64,000 bases of DNA, from assembly GCF_027943255.1 (NCBI RefSeq), contig NC_072892.1:33317792-33381791 (forward strand). Direction: 5' to 3'. Under the pieces are notes generated by a model. It was not told the origin of the DNA and ran no database searches. It was given only the letters and a program-made list of their open reading frames with translations. The DNA is from Anastrepha obliqua (taxonomy: Eukaryota > Arthropoda > Insecta > Diptera > Tephritidae). A program made the translations under genes and the position numbers. The stretch's first letter is position 1. Each line of letters starts with the position of its first letter. Positions 36,223 through 46,869 of this stretch are shown here, one piece after another.

Positions 36223-36317
36223 TTAAGGTCTGGTCAAATACTCAATTTTTATAGATATTTTTAAGGAATTTTTTTTAAAGAAAATAAAATGCGATTTTTT
36301 TATTTTATGGTATGTTC

Positions 36318-36660
36318 TCAACAGAGAATCTATAAGAAAAATTATAGGTGTATTAACTGGTCATTGTTTAATAGGCAGCCACGCTAGACGGTTAGGACTC
36401 CCGTACTTCGATTTCTGTAAAAGCTGTCTTAATACAGAAGAAGAGGAAACAGTCAGACACCTTTTATGTGAGTGTGAAAGCCTAGCTAACCGATGTAGTG
36501 GATATAGCCCATCTAAAACTAACAAAGCTCTGATCGTTTATTAAAGCAACCGGATGGTTTGAAAAGGAACACGAAGAGTAAGGATAAGCTCCAGTGGTAT
36601 CACAATGGACCTGCGGAAGGTCTAAGTGTGTCTTATGACAACCACCCTGCCTACCTACCT
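36318..36660 (+). mobile_element. LINE 3' end
   Basis: It reads RESIRKIIGVLTGHCLIGSH, ARRLGLPYFDFCKSCLNTEE and EETVRHLLCECESLANR, a Cys/His-rich tail after RNase H. TGGTATCACAATGGACCTGC and a CTACCTACCTACC tail follow. Confidence 0.75.
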
Positions 36661-36663
36661 ACC

Positions 36664-36935
36664 ATATCGTCCCCTTAGTATAACAATAGCCTATGTGCTC
36701 ATAGGCTATTATTTTTTTATTTAATTTTTGGATTCTCCATCGTCGATTTTATATGTGGTCAAAATTTTGTCAAATTCTAGTTCTACAAAGTGGGTCAAAA
36801 CGTCAGTCAAAAATAATAAATATTTACAGACATAACGAGATTTGAGTGAGAGCTACTTTCGACAAAAAGTTTGAAATTCATTTTCTCAAAACATCAAAAA
36901 ATTTATAGGCTATTTTAATACTAAGGGGACGATAT
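36664..36935. mobile_element. Short MITE with ATCGTCCCCTTAGTAT ends
   Basis: The left end ATATCGTCCCCTTAGTATAA and the inverted right end ATATCGTCCCCTTAGTATTA match closely and extend into AATAGCCTAT on both sides. An internal palindrome AATAGCCTATGTGCTCATAG GCTATT lies just inside the left end. 272 bp, non-coding. Confidence 0.8.
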
Positions 36936-37066
36936 TATTATTGGCATCAAAAAGTATACAAAAATAATTTTTTTTTACATATTATTTTTAGTAGCGTGGC
37001 ACCAAAGTAAGCGTCTTAAAAAAAAGATAGGTGGCTTGTCAACTTGATTATTACGCTGTAGGATTA

Positions 37067-37373
37067 TCATTCTTGAGCTTTACGACGACATAGACATAGC
37101 GCAGCGAATACAGATCCAGCGGCTAGCCCGGCTGGGTCATGTTGCCCGAATGGATACAAACGATCAGGCTTTGAAAGTATTCGATGCGGTACCAGCTGGT
37201 GGTAGCAGAGGAAAAGGAAGGCGTTGGAAAGATCAGGTGGAGAAGGACTTGGCTTCACTTGGTGTGTCCAATTGGTGCCGGTTAGCACGAGAAAGAAACG
37301 ACTGGCGCGCTCTGTTAAGCTCGGCCAAAATCGCGTTAGCGGTTATAGCGCCAATTAAGCAGAAGAAGGCTTG
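37067..37373 (+). mobile_element. 5'-truncated RTE-like LINE 3' end
   Basis: It codes MDTNDQALKVFDAVPAGGSR, WKDQVEKDLASLGVSNWCRL and ERNDWRALLSSAK and ends in AGCGCCAATTAAGCAGAAGA. It matches 21003-21317 (opposite strand) almost throughout, apart from a 6-base deletion. Confidence 0.85.
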
Positions 37374-37679
37374 TCATTATGGCAGGTGCTACTTTCGTTT
37401 CTTTTCAGCCATAACTTTCCATACTACAATCTGATTTCCACCCGAAAAACCTACCTTTTTTTCCGGCATTTTGTAATTTCCAAAAAAATTTTCCCAAAAA
37501 AAATATATCACAAAAAATTGTTTTTGTATACTATTTAATGTCAATAATAACATACTATAAAATCAAAACGATCGCATCTTACTTTCTTAAAAAAAATTCC
37601 TAAAAAATATCTATAAAAAATGAGTAATATTTCACCAGACAGACCTTAAGACAAGCACATCCTGCCTTGGTATACAAAT

Positions 37680-38060
37680 AGTACTTTAGCTGCTTAAATC
37701 AATCAATCAGCTATCCGCTGATCAAAAATTGAGGGGTTATAAAGCCTTAATCTGCCCCATGCTTACCTACGGTTGTGAGCTTTGGGCGCTGATTTTGCTG
37801 AAAATTGCTAACATTAAGCAGCCGTCACACGATTCATTAAGCCCCAGAGGATTAGAAGGTTCCAAAAGCGCTTGAATTATGTCCAGTTGGAGATCGAAGA
37901 AGAGAACACTCAAAAACAGATGGCTCGAAGATATAGAAGCAGACCTTAAAAGGCTAAAAGTGAGGCGTTGGAAGCAAGTGGCTTTCAAAAGGGAGAGATG
38001 CCGCGTGGCTGTGAATGAAGCAATGGTGTATCAAGAACTGTGATGCTAAGAAGAAGAAGA
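37680..38060 (+). mobile_element. LINE reverse-transcriptase C-terminal fragment
   Basis: Broken frames: LICPMLTYGCELWAL, then NRWLEDIEADLKRLKVRRWK and FKRERCRVAVNEA. This is the end of an RTE- or Jockey-type RT of a different lineage from the 37.1 kb copy. It ends at GATGCTAAGAAGAAGAAGAC. Confidence 0.6.
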
Positions 38061-38433
38061 CGAAGAATGCACCATTTTGGTTGCTTTTTTTGAAGTACAG
38101 TATGCTCTCTTCTAAGCGGACACCTAAAAGTACGTTCACATATGGAGTTATTAGCAATAAATCCAGAAAATTTAATCTACCCGTTCACGTATAGCAGATT
38201 GGCTGCAAAATTGATAATCAGCGGTCGAGGCTGTTTTGAAAGGTGTTTCTTCATAGAAATTGGTTTGGTAGAATATTTTAGTGATTTCAGTTTGTTTAAT
38301 TATTAAATGAAGTTGAAAATTAAATGATATTAAGATTATTCTATACTAACAGATTTCGGGTGAGAATTTTTCTATGGATAATCTCGCTTTTTAATTATGA
38401 ATTGTCACAACATCCCCCAACCTAATATTTACT

Positions 38434-39280
38434 ATGAGGCAGATCCCAGCTTTGGAGAGGCTGCTTGCGGGCAGCACTTGGGACAAAGACAAAGAACTGT
38501 TGCTATCGACTTTTAAGGCAATTGGTCGGCCGCTTCTGAACTATGCTGCGCCTGTCTGGTCGCCTGGAACTAGTGACACGCAGTGGATAAAGTTACAGAC
38601 ATGCCAAAATACTGCCATTCGGACCGGTTGCCTCCTGATGTCCCCTATTCAACACCTTCACAACGAGGCACAAATTCACAATAAACTGCTAGCAAGCAGT
38701 TCCTGCTGGGATGCTACCGCAGGTTACACCCTTACAGACCCCTGCTTGAGCTAGAGCCGCCTCCTAGGTGCGTCAGGAGACACCTTTTAAACTATACCGA
38801 CGAGATCCAGGACAAAACTGACAGAAATCTACTGGACCAGACAGTGTTTAGACAGTCAGTAAACGACATTCAGCGGGAGACCGTCACCACCTTCTTAAGC
38901 TCCCGCCCTGTGAATGCCGTAATCGGATATCAACCACCACCTATTGCAGATGAAGAGCTCCAGCTTCTCCGTGAGACACGTGTAGCACTGGTACAACAAC
39001 GTTCTGGATACTGCAGCAGGTTAAACTCCTACTTATCCAAAATTGACCACAACATACCAAACATATGTCCGGCATGTGAAGATACTCCGCAAGACACCAA
39101 CCACCTCTTCACATGCCCCCTTAAACCTACTCATCTAATACCCCTCTCCCTCTGGACCCAACCCGTCGAAACAGCCTGTTTCCTGGGCCTACCCTTAGAT
39201 GAGCCAGACGAAGACGGCCGGTGATATACCCTACACTGACGGGGCTTCTATTACTGTTTAAACAACAACAACAACAACAT
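38434..39280 (+). mobile_element. 5'-truncated LINE 3' end with (AAC)n tail
   Basis: Two long frames: RQIPALERLLAGSTWDKDKE and LSTFKAIGRPLLNYAAPVWS (end of RT), then after a frameshift near 38750 VALVQQRSGYCSRLNSYLSK and CPACEDTPQDTNHLFTCPLK, ending EPDEDGR. The 3' end is ACAACAACAACAACAAC. The relatively open frames suggest a younger insertion than most LINEs here. Confidence 0.8.
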
Positions 39281-39284
39281 AAGA

Positions 39285-41160
39285 GAATCATAACTTCCCT
39301 TCATCTCTGTTTTCCCTATACGATTTATGCTTCAACACCTCAAACACAACGCCGAGATGATTGGAAAATCAGCCTCCTCGAATCCAGTAAGAAACTCCAA
39401 AATACTCATGCAAGTAAAAAGTTATTTGTTAAATCAGTAAAAGTCTCATATTGGGATGGTTTGCTCTTAAAACTCTCTTTTGTGTTGTTGTACAATAAAA
39501 TATATCAAATAAAAAAATAATTGCACTTATGAGCGAACATTAAAACCAACTACAACTCGGTATTATTTCATAAACTCATTAGTCATTATAAACACAGACT
39601 GTTGCAGGAAGTCATAACATCAAAGAGATAAGTGTAAAAACACAAACTACTCACGTAACAAGGTGTGCTGGCTCCAACGCCAACACTAAGGATCGTGACC
39701 CCAATCTCTGAACTTTATTGTTGTTTTTCATTACTACAATACGACGTAATGGCTTTTTTGTTGTATGTATTTGGAAATAACAACTCTGCACCTCAGTATT
39801 GAATTTTGATTTTTTTATACGGTTTTTGCCATAAAATTTTCCTCCGAACGAAAGTGAAAATAAAAACTGGTGACGAAATTGCAACAACGCGCTGGTGATA
39901 TGTACCTATGCAAGTGTGTGTGTTTGTGCAAGAGTGCATATGTACATATGTGACTGTGTGTTCGTGCACATGTCCGCATTTGCAGTTGTCAAATCGCATT
40001 TATTTCAGAAATTAAACACGTCATGCTGCTGGGATGCTGCATTATTGCTTTCGTAGTTGTTTTTGTTGTTCTTGTTACTGTTTTCCATGCATATCTACCA
40101 CTCGTATTTCACACTTGCAACATGCACACAACCACATTCATGGGCAGCCCGTTATGGTTGGAAAAACTTGTTCGCCTGCCGCTTGGTTTTTTACGATCTC
40201 GTCAGCCTCTGTCTGTGCATTTCGTTGTTGCAGATGTTTGAGTGATACGCCCGTTTTTTACTTCAGTTGCGTAACTTGAGGATTAACCTAGCACTACAGC
40301 AATAATCCAGGCAATTAAACCCGCTGAAATAACAAAACAGTGCATAAGTGCAGAGGCACCGCCCCTAGAGGAAAGCAGCAAGCGGCTGGTATTAAATAAC
40401 CAAACAGCCGTAAAAAAATTATCTGTAAAAGTAAATACGTGTATCTGTGGATTGCGAAGAGGAAAATGCGGCATGGCGGAACAAGCGGCTACGCCTCTAT
40501 GCGCTTGCGTAGCTCCTACATCTCAAGCCAAGAGATAAATGTGCGCGATAAAAAAATTGCTCATGCGCTCCGGCTGCCATGAAATGTGAATGGAAAAGGT
40601 ATGCGGAGCACGAAAAAAATAAAATAAATAAAAAAGGAATGTAGCATTAAAAAAATTTAAAAGTAGTTTGAAATGATGAAGTAATAAAATGCGTAACTCG
40701 GCAGCTTGACATCAGCGCAGCAGCCTCAGCCTAAAACGCACCGTTCCCTGCCTGCTATGCCTGCTTGCCGGCCGGTTCGTTATGGTGGTTGTCAGCTCTT
40801 TTTGTTGTTGTGTCTGCAATGTTTTTGTGACTTGGTTTAAGTGACGTCATGGGCAGCTTGAGGAAGCAATAAGACACGCTCATGTAATACCATATGAACT
40901 CACAAATACGGGCTCACTTTTCCCTCTTTTGTTTCTTTTAGTGTTTATCTGCATTACTTTCAAAAATTCCACTTCGATGAACTAATTGGAGTTTTGGTTT
41001 ATTTTGTAGCTACTGTTTGTCTTATTATGCAGAAATTTTCAGGCAATTACGTTGTTCACCGAAATTGAATGCCAGTTTTATAATAACAGGTGCACATCCA
41101 TATTTTTATATGGAGAAAATGCACATCGCCTTCAAGGAAACAAATTATGAAAAGTGAACG
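39285..41160. other. 1.9 kb of apparently unique intronic sequence
   Basis: Includes TG-rich stretches (39910-39980) and a GC-richer block at 40700-40860 with GTGACGTCATGGG, a CRE/ATF-like site. Overlapping frames at 40023-40279 are unrelated to any known domain. A candidate area for intronic enhancers, nothing more. Confidence 0.35.
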
Positions 41161-41164
41161 GAAT

Positions 41165-42480
41165 TTTTTAGCCACTTAGGTTAGGTTTAAATGGTTGCCC
41201 AGAGAGAGGGCACATTTGGACGAAGAAATCAAATTCGTCCTCTGTGCTACGACAAGGAAGAGGAAGCTAATATGACAGAAGAAAAGGGGTAAGGGGGAAT
41301 TATGGATGACAACCGAACAGTGACTGAGTTACAGTTGTGTTAACCGCTTCATGCTGGTGGTGCAGTTCATCAGATGATTGATATCAACGCCTGCTTTATC
41401 AGCTGGGGTAGCAAAGAAATGAGAGCCATGATCAAAAGAGCCGAACTCGAGGCGCCGCGAGAGCAGGGAAGCTAAGGAGATGGGGCTGAGATGATTTCAT
41501 CTCATCCTTTATACGGCTGACAGAAGTAATGCCGAGTCTTACAGCATGCATACCTCGCGGTCAATGTCCTAGCAAAACACACACGAAATTCGAAAGCTGA
41601 GATTTTGTTAACCTTAGAAGATTGCTTCCCATCCACACGCCACCATACAAGTTTGTGTACTTGCCCAGCGCTCGCTGAGTTGAGGCTAAGCTTCCAGGAG
41701 CAGACCGCAAGTAGTCAAGGAGATCCACATCCTCCTTTTTCGCGGGGAGGCTTCCTCACAGGTCTTTCATCTATGACAAAGTGCCTCGATGAGTCTTATA
41801 TCAAAAAATTAGGATGTGAACGAAAACGTAGTCAGGCATTCGCCGACCATTATCGAGCCCAGGTCCTTGACCGGCGCTTGGCTGTCGTAATAGATATTTA
41901 CTTCCATGCCAAGTATTACACAAGTGAGCAGCCACTCAGCTGGTTCTTTGATTGCGATTACCTTTGCTTGGAACCCACTGTAGTGGTTTGATAAGCTGAA
42001 CTTGAGTCTGATAGAGAGCTCCTCGCAGAATACTCCTTTGCCAACTCTTCCATTCAACTTCGAGCCATCCGTGAACAGGTTCAGCAGGTCCTGTCACCAA
42101 ATGGTGCACTAGAGTGAATGTGAGTGGAGGATGTCTAATATCTGGCCAATTTATGTGAGTGGACTAAGTGAGGGAGTACATTAATCAGTCACCAAGGGGA
42201 TAAACCGATTCTGACCGATTTTGATGATACTTGAGTAACCGTAAGGCAGGCCGATCCCACTTATAAGCTTGAGATTCTTACTATTACGTACATAGGTTAC
42301 ACATTTAGTATTGCGTTAAGTGCTAGAATAGAAGTAGTTCGAGGTGCCCCACTGATTCCAATGAGAGCAGACCTATAACTGGCGACAAAATACAACTCTA
42401 GGTGAGAGGCCATATCTTTTTCTAATAGCACCCTTGCATCCACATAAGTCAACTGTTACCGTTCTTATCCTCCCCTCACT
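41165..42480 (-). mobile_element. LINE relic: end of RT, RNase H and 3' part
   Basis: Minus strand from 42480: LELYFVASYRSALIGISGAP and RTTSILALNAILN (end of RT), then NGRVGKGVFCEELSIRLKFS, SGFQAKVIAI and YYDSQAPVKDLG (RNase H, 42057-41809). The 3' part parallels 33380-33960. Many stops. Confidence 0.65.
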
Positions 42481-42639
42481 GTTAGCATTCTAGACCTAGG
42501 TACCACTAATTAATGGACAAACCCTTTAAATTTCACCCAACGCGTGCTAGACTATTACTGCAACAAACTCAGTTCACCTAGGACAGGACTGATTACATCG
42601 TCCCAACGGTGGCGTTCAATACTAATTCTGCCACTCTCT

Positions 42640-43310
42640 TTCCATCTCGCGATGAATAGGGTAGGGGACTCGCACTAAACAACTTCAACACTTCAGTTTA
42701 CGTAGATAAGTCAAAAATGGATTGTGGTGTTGAAGCAGGTATTATTCTCATAGACTTGGAATTGAAAATCTGCGAGTCTTCCTAATACTTCCAGTTACTT
42801 CCAGGCGAAACTATTGGCAATTGGGAAAGTTTGTAGGCTACTAACCGCAGATTTCTCTTTAAGGCAATATTGCTATTCTTTTGGATAGCCAAACTGCAAT
42901 CCAGACACTGACCTCGGCCACAACAACCTCTAAACTGGTAGAACAAAGCAGGAATATCCGTACCCCCTTGAGTGAAAACTATAACATTACCATAATCTGG
43001 CTCCCGGTAGAACAGAATATTGAAGGAAAGGAAAAAGTAAACGAAATGACAACATCTGCCAAGGGTAACACTCTTGCTCAATCGGTATTCCCACTCCTCA
43101 AAATATCTTCGCATCACGGATTGTAAATGGAGAGATTAGACGGCATACAGACGGTTAGCAAAACGTTATGGCCCACCTACAACCGCAAACAAACGCCAAC
43201 ATTAAACAAATATGAAACAAAGGGATGCCTGCAGACTTACGGCAGTGCTAACTGATTTCTGGCCCACAGCAAAGCAAGCAGCCAAAACGGGTGTCCCTTA
43301 CAATATAAAT
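42640..43310 (+). mobile_element. LINE relic: RNase H domain
   Basis: VYVDKSKMDCGVEAGIILID (42695), LLDSQTAIQTLTSATTTSKL (42875), NITIIWLPVEQNIEGKEKVN (42985): degenerate forms of the TDGSK, DSQAA and WVPGH motifs. Oppositely oriented to the LINE at 41165-42480. Confidence 0.65.
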
Positions 43311-43369
43311 TGTCGAATTGGAGGAAAAAAGTGGCAGCATCTGTACATTACTATAAATTCTGTCAAAAA

Positions 43370-44420
43370 AGTACCTGGAATTGTTCAATAAAACGCAAAA
43401 TCAATCAAAATGTATTTTGTATCCTTCAAAATAGGTTTCATTCGAAGCAATACAGCTATGCCAACGATTTGGCCAGTCATCAAAGCACCTTTTAAACGCG
43501 TTTGAAGAGAACTTCTTCAACTCCTTCAGCGAATTCGCCTTAATGGCTTCTATCTACACAAAGCATCCGGCATCCCCGGAGTGGCAATTTAAGTTTTAGG
43601 AAAAGGAAAAAGTCACAGGGGGCTATCCGTTGAATACGGTGGTTGTTCGATAATATTTAACGAGTTTTTGGTCAAAAAAGTGTTCACAATATGGGCCTTG
43701 TGGGACGGTGCGTTATCATGATGCAATATCCATGAGTTTTCTTTCCACAAATTGGCCCGTTTCTACACACATTCTCTTTCAAACGTCGCATAACTTCCAA
43801 GTAATATTCTTTATTTATTCTAGAACCATTTGGAATGAATTCCGAGTGCACAACACCTTGATAGTCAAAGAGAACGAGTAGCGTGACTTTCACTTTTGAC
43901 CGACTTTGACGTGGTTTTTTGGATTTCGGCTCATGTGGGTAGCGCCATTGAGCCACCTGTTGACTGGTTTGCATGTCCAACTCGTATACCTACGTCTTGT
44001 CACCCGGTATGATGCGCTGGATAAACGTTGGGTCCGAATTCAGTTGCTCAATCACGTCTTCAGTCACCTTCTTCCGATGAATTTTTTGAAAGAACTTCAA
44101 CTCTCTTAGAACGAGTCGAGCAGCCACGCGTCCCATGCCCAATTGGTGTTGTGAAATGTTGCGAATTGATTCGTGAGGCCCGCTAAGATCACGAGCTAAC
44201 TCCCTCAAACTGAAGCGATGTTTTTTCAGCAACATTTCCTTGACTTTGTCGACGTTTTCACCCGTTGAAGACATTGATAGGCGACCAAATCGGGGCAAAT
44301 TTTCCACAACTTCTCGGCTCTCGGCAAAACCTTATACCACTCGTAGATCCATGTTTTTGATAAATCACATTCACCATAGGACTTCTACAACCTCTTCAAT
44401 GATTCGGCACATGAAATCCG
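43370..44420 (-). mobile_element. DD34D mariner relic
   Basis: Minus strand: WIYEWYK, ENLPRFGRLSMSSTGENVDK, SLRELARDLSGPHESIRNIS, DPTFIQRIIPGDKTW (first Asp), DMQTSQQVAQWRYPHEP, HHDNAPSHKAHI (second Asp), then after a frameshift APCDFFLFLKLKLPLRG (third Asp, 34 residues between) and CFDDWPNRWHSCIASNETYF. The order and spacing are those of classical mariners. At least four frame breaks; inactive. Confidence 0.85.
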
Positions 44421-44424
44421 AATC

Positions 44425-45760
44425 AAATCAAATCAAAAACACAAAATTTAAGACAAATTCTCTGTTCGATATTTTTATCCATAGTGAAAATCGCAGAGCA
44501 CCACTGCGGTTGACTGATATAATTAAATGCCAAAAACAAGCTAATTGACAGATCACACTCAAACTCTGCGAGACCATAGAGGACAGTTGTGCCAACATTC
44601 CACCAGAAATAAATGTAGACATATCGCACCCTAAATACAAAAGGGTCATAACGCAAAATGTCCCTTCTGCTCAAATATGAACGAGACGTTATCAATAAAA
44701 CGGTCCGCGGATGACATATGGCAAAAATAAATTTTTTGTTTTTTGGTAGGACTGTTCTAAGCTTACATGGCAAATTTCAGCGTGATATGTCACATAGTTT
44801 ATTTTCTGTGCCACTGTAAACAAGTCAAGCTCGAGTGTGGAAAATTTTGAGTTGTGACCCTTTTGTATTTAGGGTTCGATATGTGTTACACGTGCTTTTT
44901 AAATGAACAATTCCCGATATTTTTTTGGTAGAATGAATATCCCTACATTTGATACCAGATTTATCAGTCGGTAATGCTTTTATATGCACTAAGGAACAAA
45001 TATCATAAAAAGGGAAATAGTCTAATTTAAATTGTATTGCAATGGCATTTTAATGCTTTTTTAACAACCGAGCAAATAAATATACATAAATAACTAAATA
45101 AAGTCGCAAAGAGTTACAACAAAAACAGCAGCCATCAACCATACCAGCTTTAGCATTAATAAAAGCAATAAAATATAACGACAGTAATAAAAGCAACAAC
45201 TGTAATAAGAGCAACAACCACATGACCACTTCATTCCGCTTGGGCTTTACACTCATAGTTTTGACTTTCTTTTCCTCAGTCACGGAACCAGTTTCGGTGA
45301 TTTCTTCCACCTACCAGCAGCGTTACCAGTGTTTCCTCATTTTCGCCTGTTTTCGCTTTTATTTGCATATGCCCAGTTACAAATTTGTATACTTATATTC
45401 ATATATATGTATGTCTGTATTTTGGTATGAATGCGCGAACGTTGGCTGTTTTTTCTTATTTATAAGTCATAATGTGATTTTTATTATGGAGACTTTTTGA
45501 TGGCTGTCAATGGGCAGCAGAATAAAAAGCGACTTGTAAATTTTACCAATACCTGTGCTATGAGTGTACATAAAGAGTATATTAAGTATTCCAGAATGTT
45601 AGCGGCCGTATGAAGTACTGGCAACTGTACGAAAAATGAGGCTAAAGTAGTTGCAAAGCTGTAATCTATGGCCATATTCCATGAACAGTGAAGAAGTTCA
45701 TTATATTAAAGCAAACTAGCTTTTCCGTATTCGAAAATATACTGCTTAGATTTTTTAAAA
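44425..45760. other. 1.3 kb without a recognisable gene or element
   Basis: Short frames on both strands lack domains. (ACA)n-type runs near 45110-45215. Nothing assignable. Confidence 0.4.
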
Positions 45761-45777
45761 GAAACTATGTAGACAAA

Positions 45778-46094
45778 GGCGGCCGCCGTAGCCGAATGGG
45801 TTGGTCCGTGACTACCATTCGGAATTCACAGAGAGAACGTCGGTTCGAATCTCGGTGAAACACCAAATTAAGAAAAACATTTTTCAAATAGCGGTCGCCC
45901 CTCGGCAGGCAATGGCAAACCTCCGAGTGTATTTCTGCCATGAAAAAGCTCCTCATAAAAATATCTGCCGTTCGGAGTCGGCTTGAAACTGTAGGTCCCT
46001 CCATTTGTGGAACAACATCAAGACGCACACCACAAATAGGAGGAGGAGCTCGGACAAATACCCAAAAAAAGGTGTAGCGCCAATTATATATATA
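45778..46094 (+). mobile_element. tRNA-derived SINE, full-length copy with 12 bp target duplication
   Basis: The head has pol III A-box-like TAGCCGAATGG (45789) and B-box GGTTCGAATC (45842-45851) at tRNA spacing. The body includes CAGGCAATGGCAAACCTCCG and GTAGGTCCCTCCATTTG, and the tail TGTAGCGCCAATTATATATA. Identical 12-mers TATGTAGACAAA flank it (45766-45777 and 46095-46106). It is not a tRNA gene: no acceptor stem pairs and the body extends 240 bp. Confidence 0.9.
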
Positions 46095-46265
46095 TATGTA
46101 GACAAAATTATGTGCGAAGGCAAAATGAGCCGCTGGATTTTCAAAAAGTATTCAAAGCAAGAATTAATATGACTACACTTAGGATTGAAAATATGTCAGA
46201 ATTAAAAAATCTTGTAAACCATTATCGATCGTCTGAAGGATACTTACTCATACATATGTACATAA

Positions 46266-46455
46266 GGGGTTAGGGGTAGTCAGAATTTTCAAAAACTTTG
46301 ACTTTTTGTTTTTAAATTTTCTTAAAATATAACATCTTAAAAATATTGTGTGAAAATTTGAAGTGAATCTGACGAATATTTCTCGAGTTGTTCAACAATT
46401 AACAAAGGGGACTCGGGCGCACCGGAGCGTTCGAGAGCAAGTATCTAGCAGCAGC
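46266..46455. mobile_element. Half copy of a TTAA-type MITE
   Basis: AAGGGGTTAGGGGTAGTCAG, AGTGAATCTGACGAATATTT, CTCGAGTTGTTCAACAATTA and GGAGCGTTCGAGAGCAAGTA match the inverted right half of the 49297-50005 element. The rest is missing. Confidence 0.75.
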
Positions 46456-46502
46456 AACATACCTATTAAAAAGGCATTTTCAGGATGTATTGAGATTTTG
46501 TA

Positions 46503-46820
46503 GACCGCCGTAGCCGTATGGACTAGTGCGTGGCTAAATTCGGTAGTGCCCAGAAAAACCCCTAGAATCCCAAGTATGAAACACCAAGTAATAGAAAGAT
46601 TTTTTTTAAGCAGTCGTCCCTCGGCAGGCAATGGCAAACCTTCCAGTGTATTTCTACTATCAAAAAGATGATCATAAAAAAAAAACATTTGCCATTCGAA
46701 ACCGGCATAAAATTGTAGGTCCCTCCATTTGAGCAAAAAATCGTACGACGTACACCACAAATAGGCGGAGAAGCTCGGCCAAGCACCCAACAAAGTCTGT
46801 AAACGCCAATTATATATGAA
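46503..46820 (+). mobile_element. tRNA-derived SINE, degenerate copy
   Basis: GCCGTAGCCGTATGG (A-box region), TCGGCAGGCAATGGCAAACC, GTAGGTCCCTCCATTTGAGC and AACGCCAATTATATATGAA match the 45.8 kb copy. The B-box is corrupted (CTAGAATCCC), so it cannot be transcribed by pol III. Confidence 0.85.
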
Positions 46821-46869
46821 GGGACAAAAGACGCGCCTTGATGTTGTTTTAAATTAAAACATATACGTT

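Larger units (their letters stand above)
36227..37645. mobile_element. TTAA-flanked element with about 90 bp inverted repeats, carrying three inserted elements
   Basis: Flanked by TTAA (36223-36226, 37646-37649). The left arm (GGTCTGGTCAAATACTCAAT, TTTTATAGATATTTTTAAGG, AATTTTTTTTAAAGAAAATA, AAATGCGAT) recurs inverted at the right (GGTCTGTCTGGTGAAATATT, TTTTATAGATATTTTTTAGG, AATTTTTTTTAAGAAAGTAA, GATGCGAT). Inside lie a LINE 3' end (36318-36660), a TCGTCCCC MITE (36664-36935) and an RTE-like LINE end (37067-37373). Without these the core is about 0.5 kb. Confidence 0.7.

Noticed and set aside
45778..45860. tRNA gene
   Set aside because: A and B boxes are present, but no acceptor stem forms and the sequence continues into a repeated SINE body with a 12 bp target duplication.
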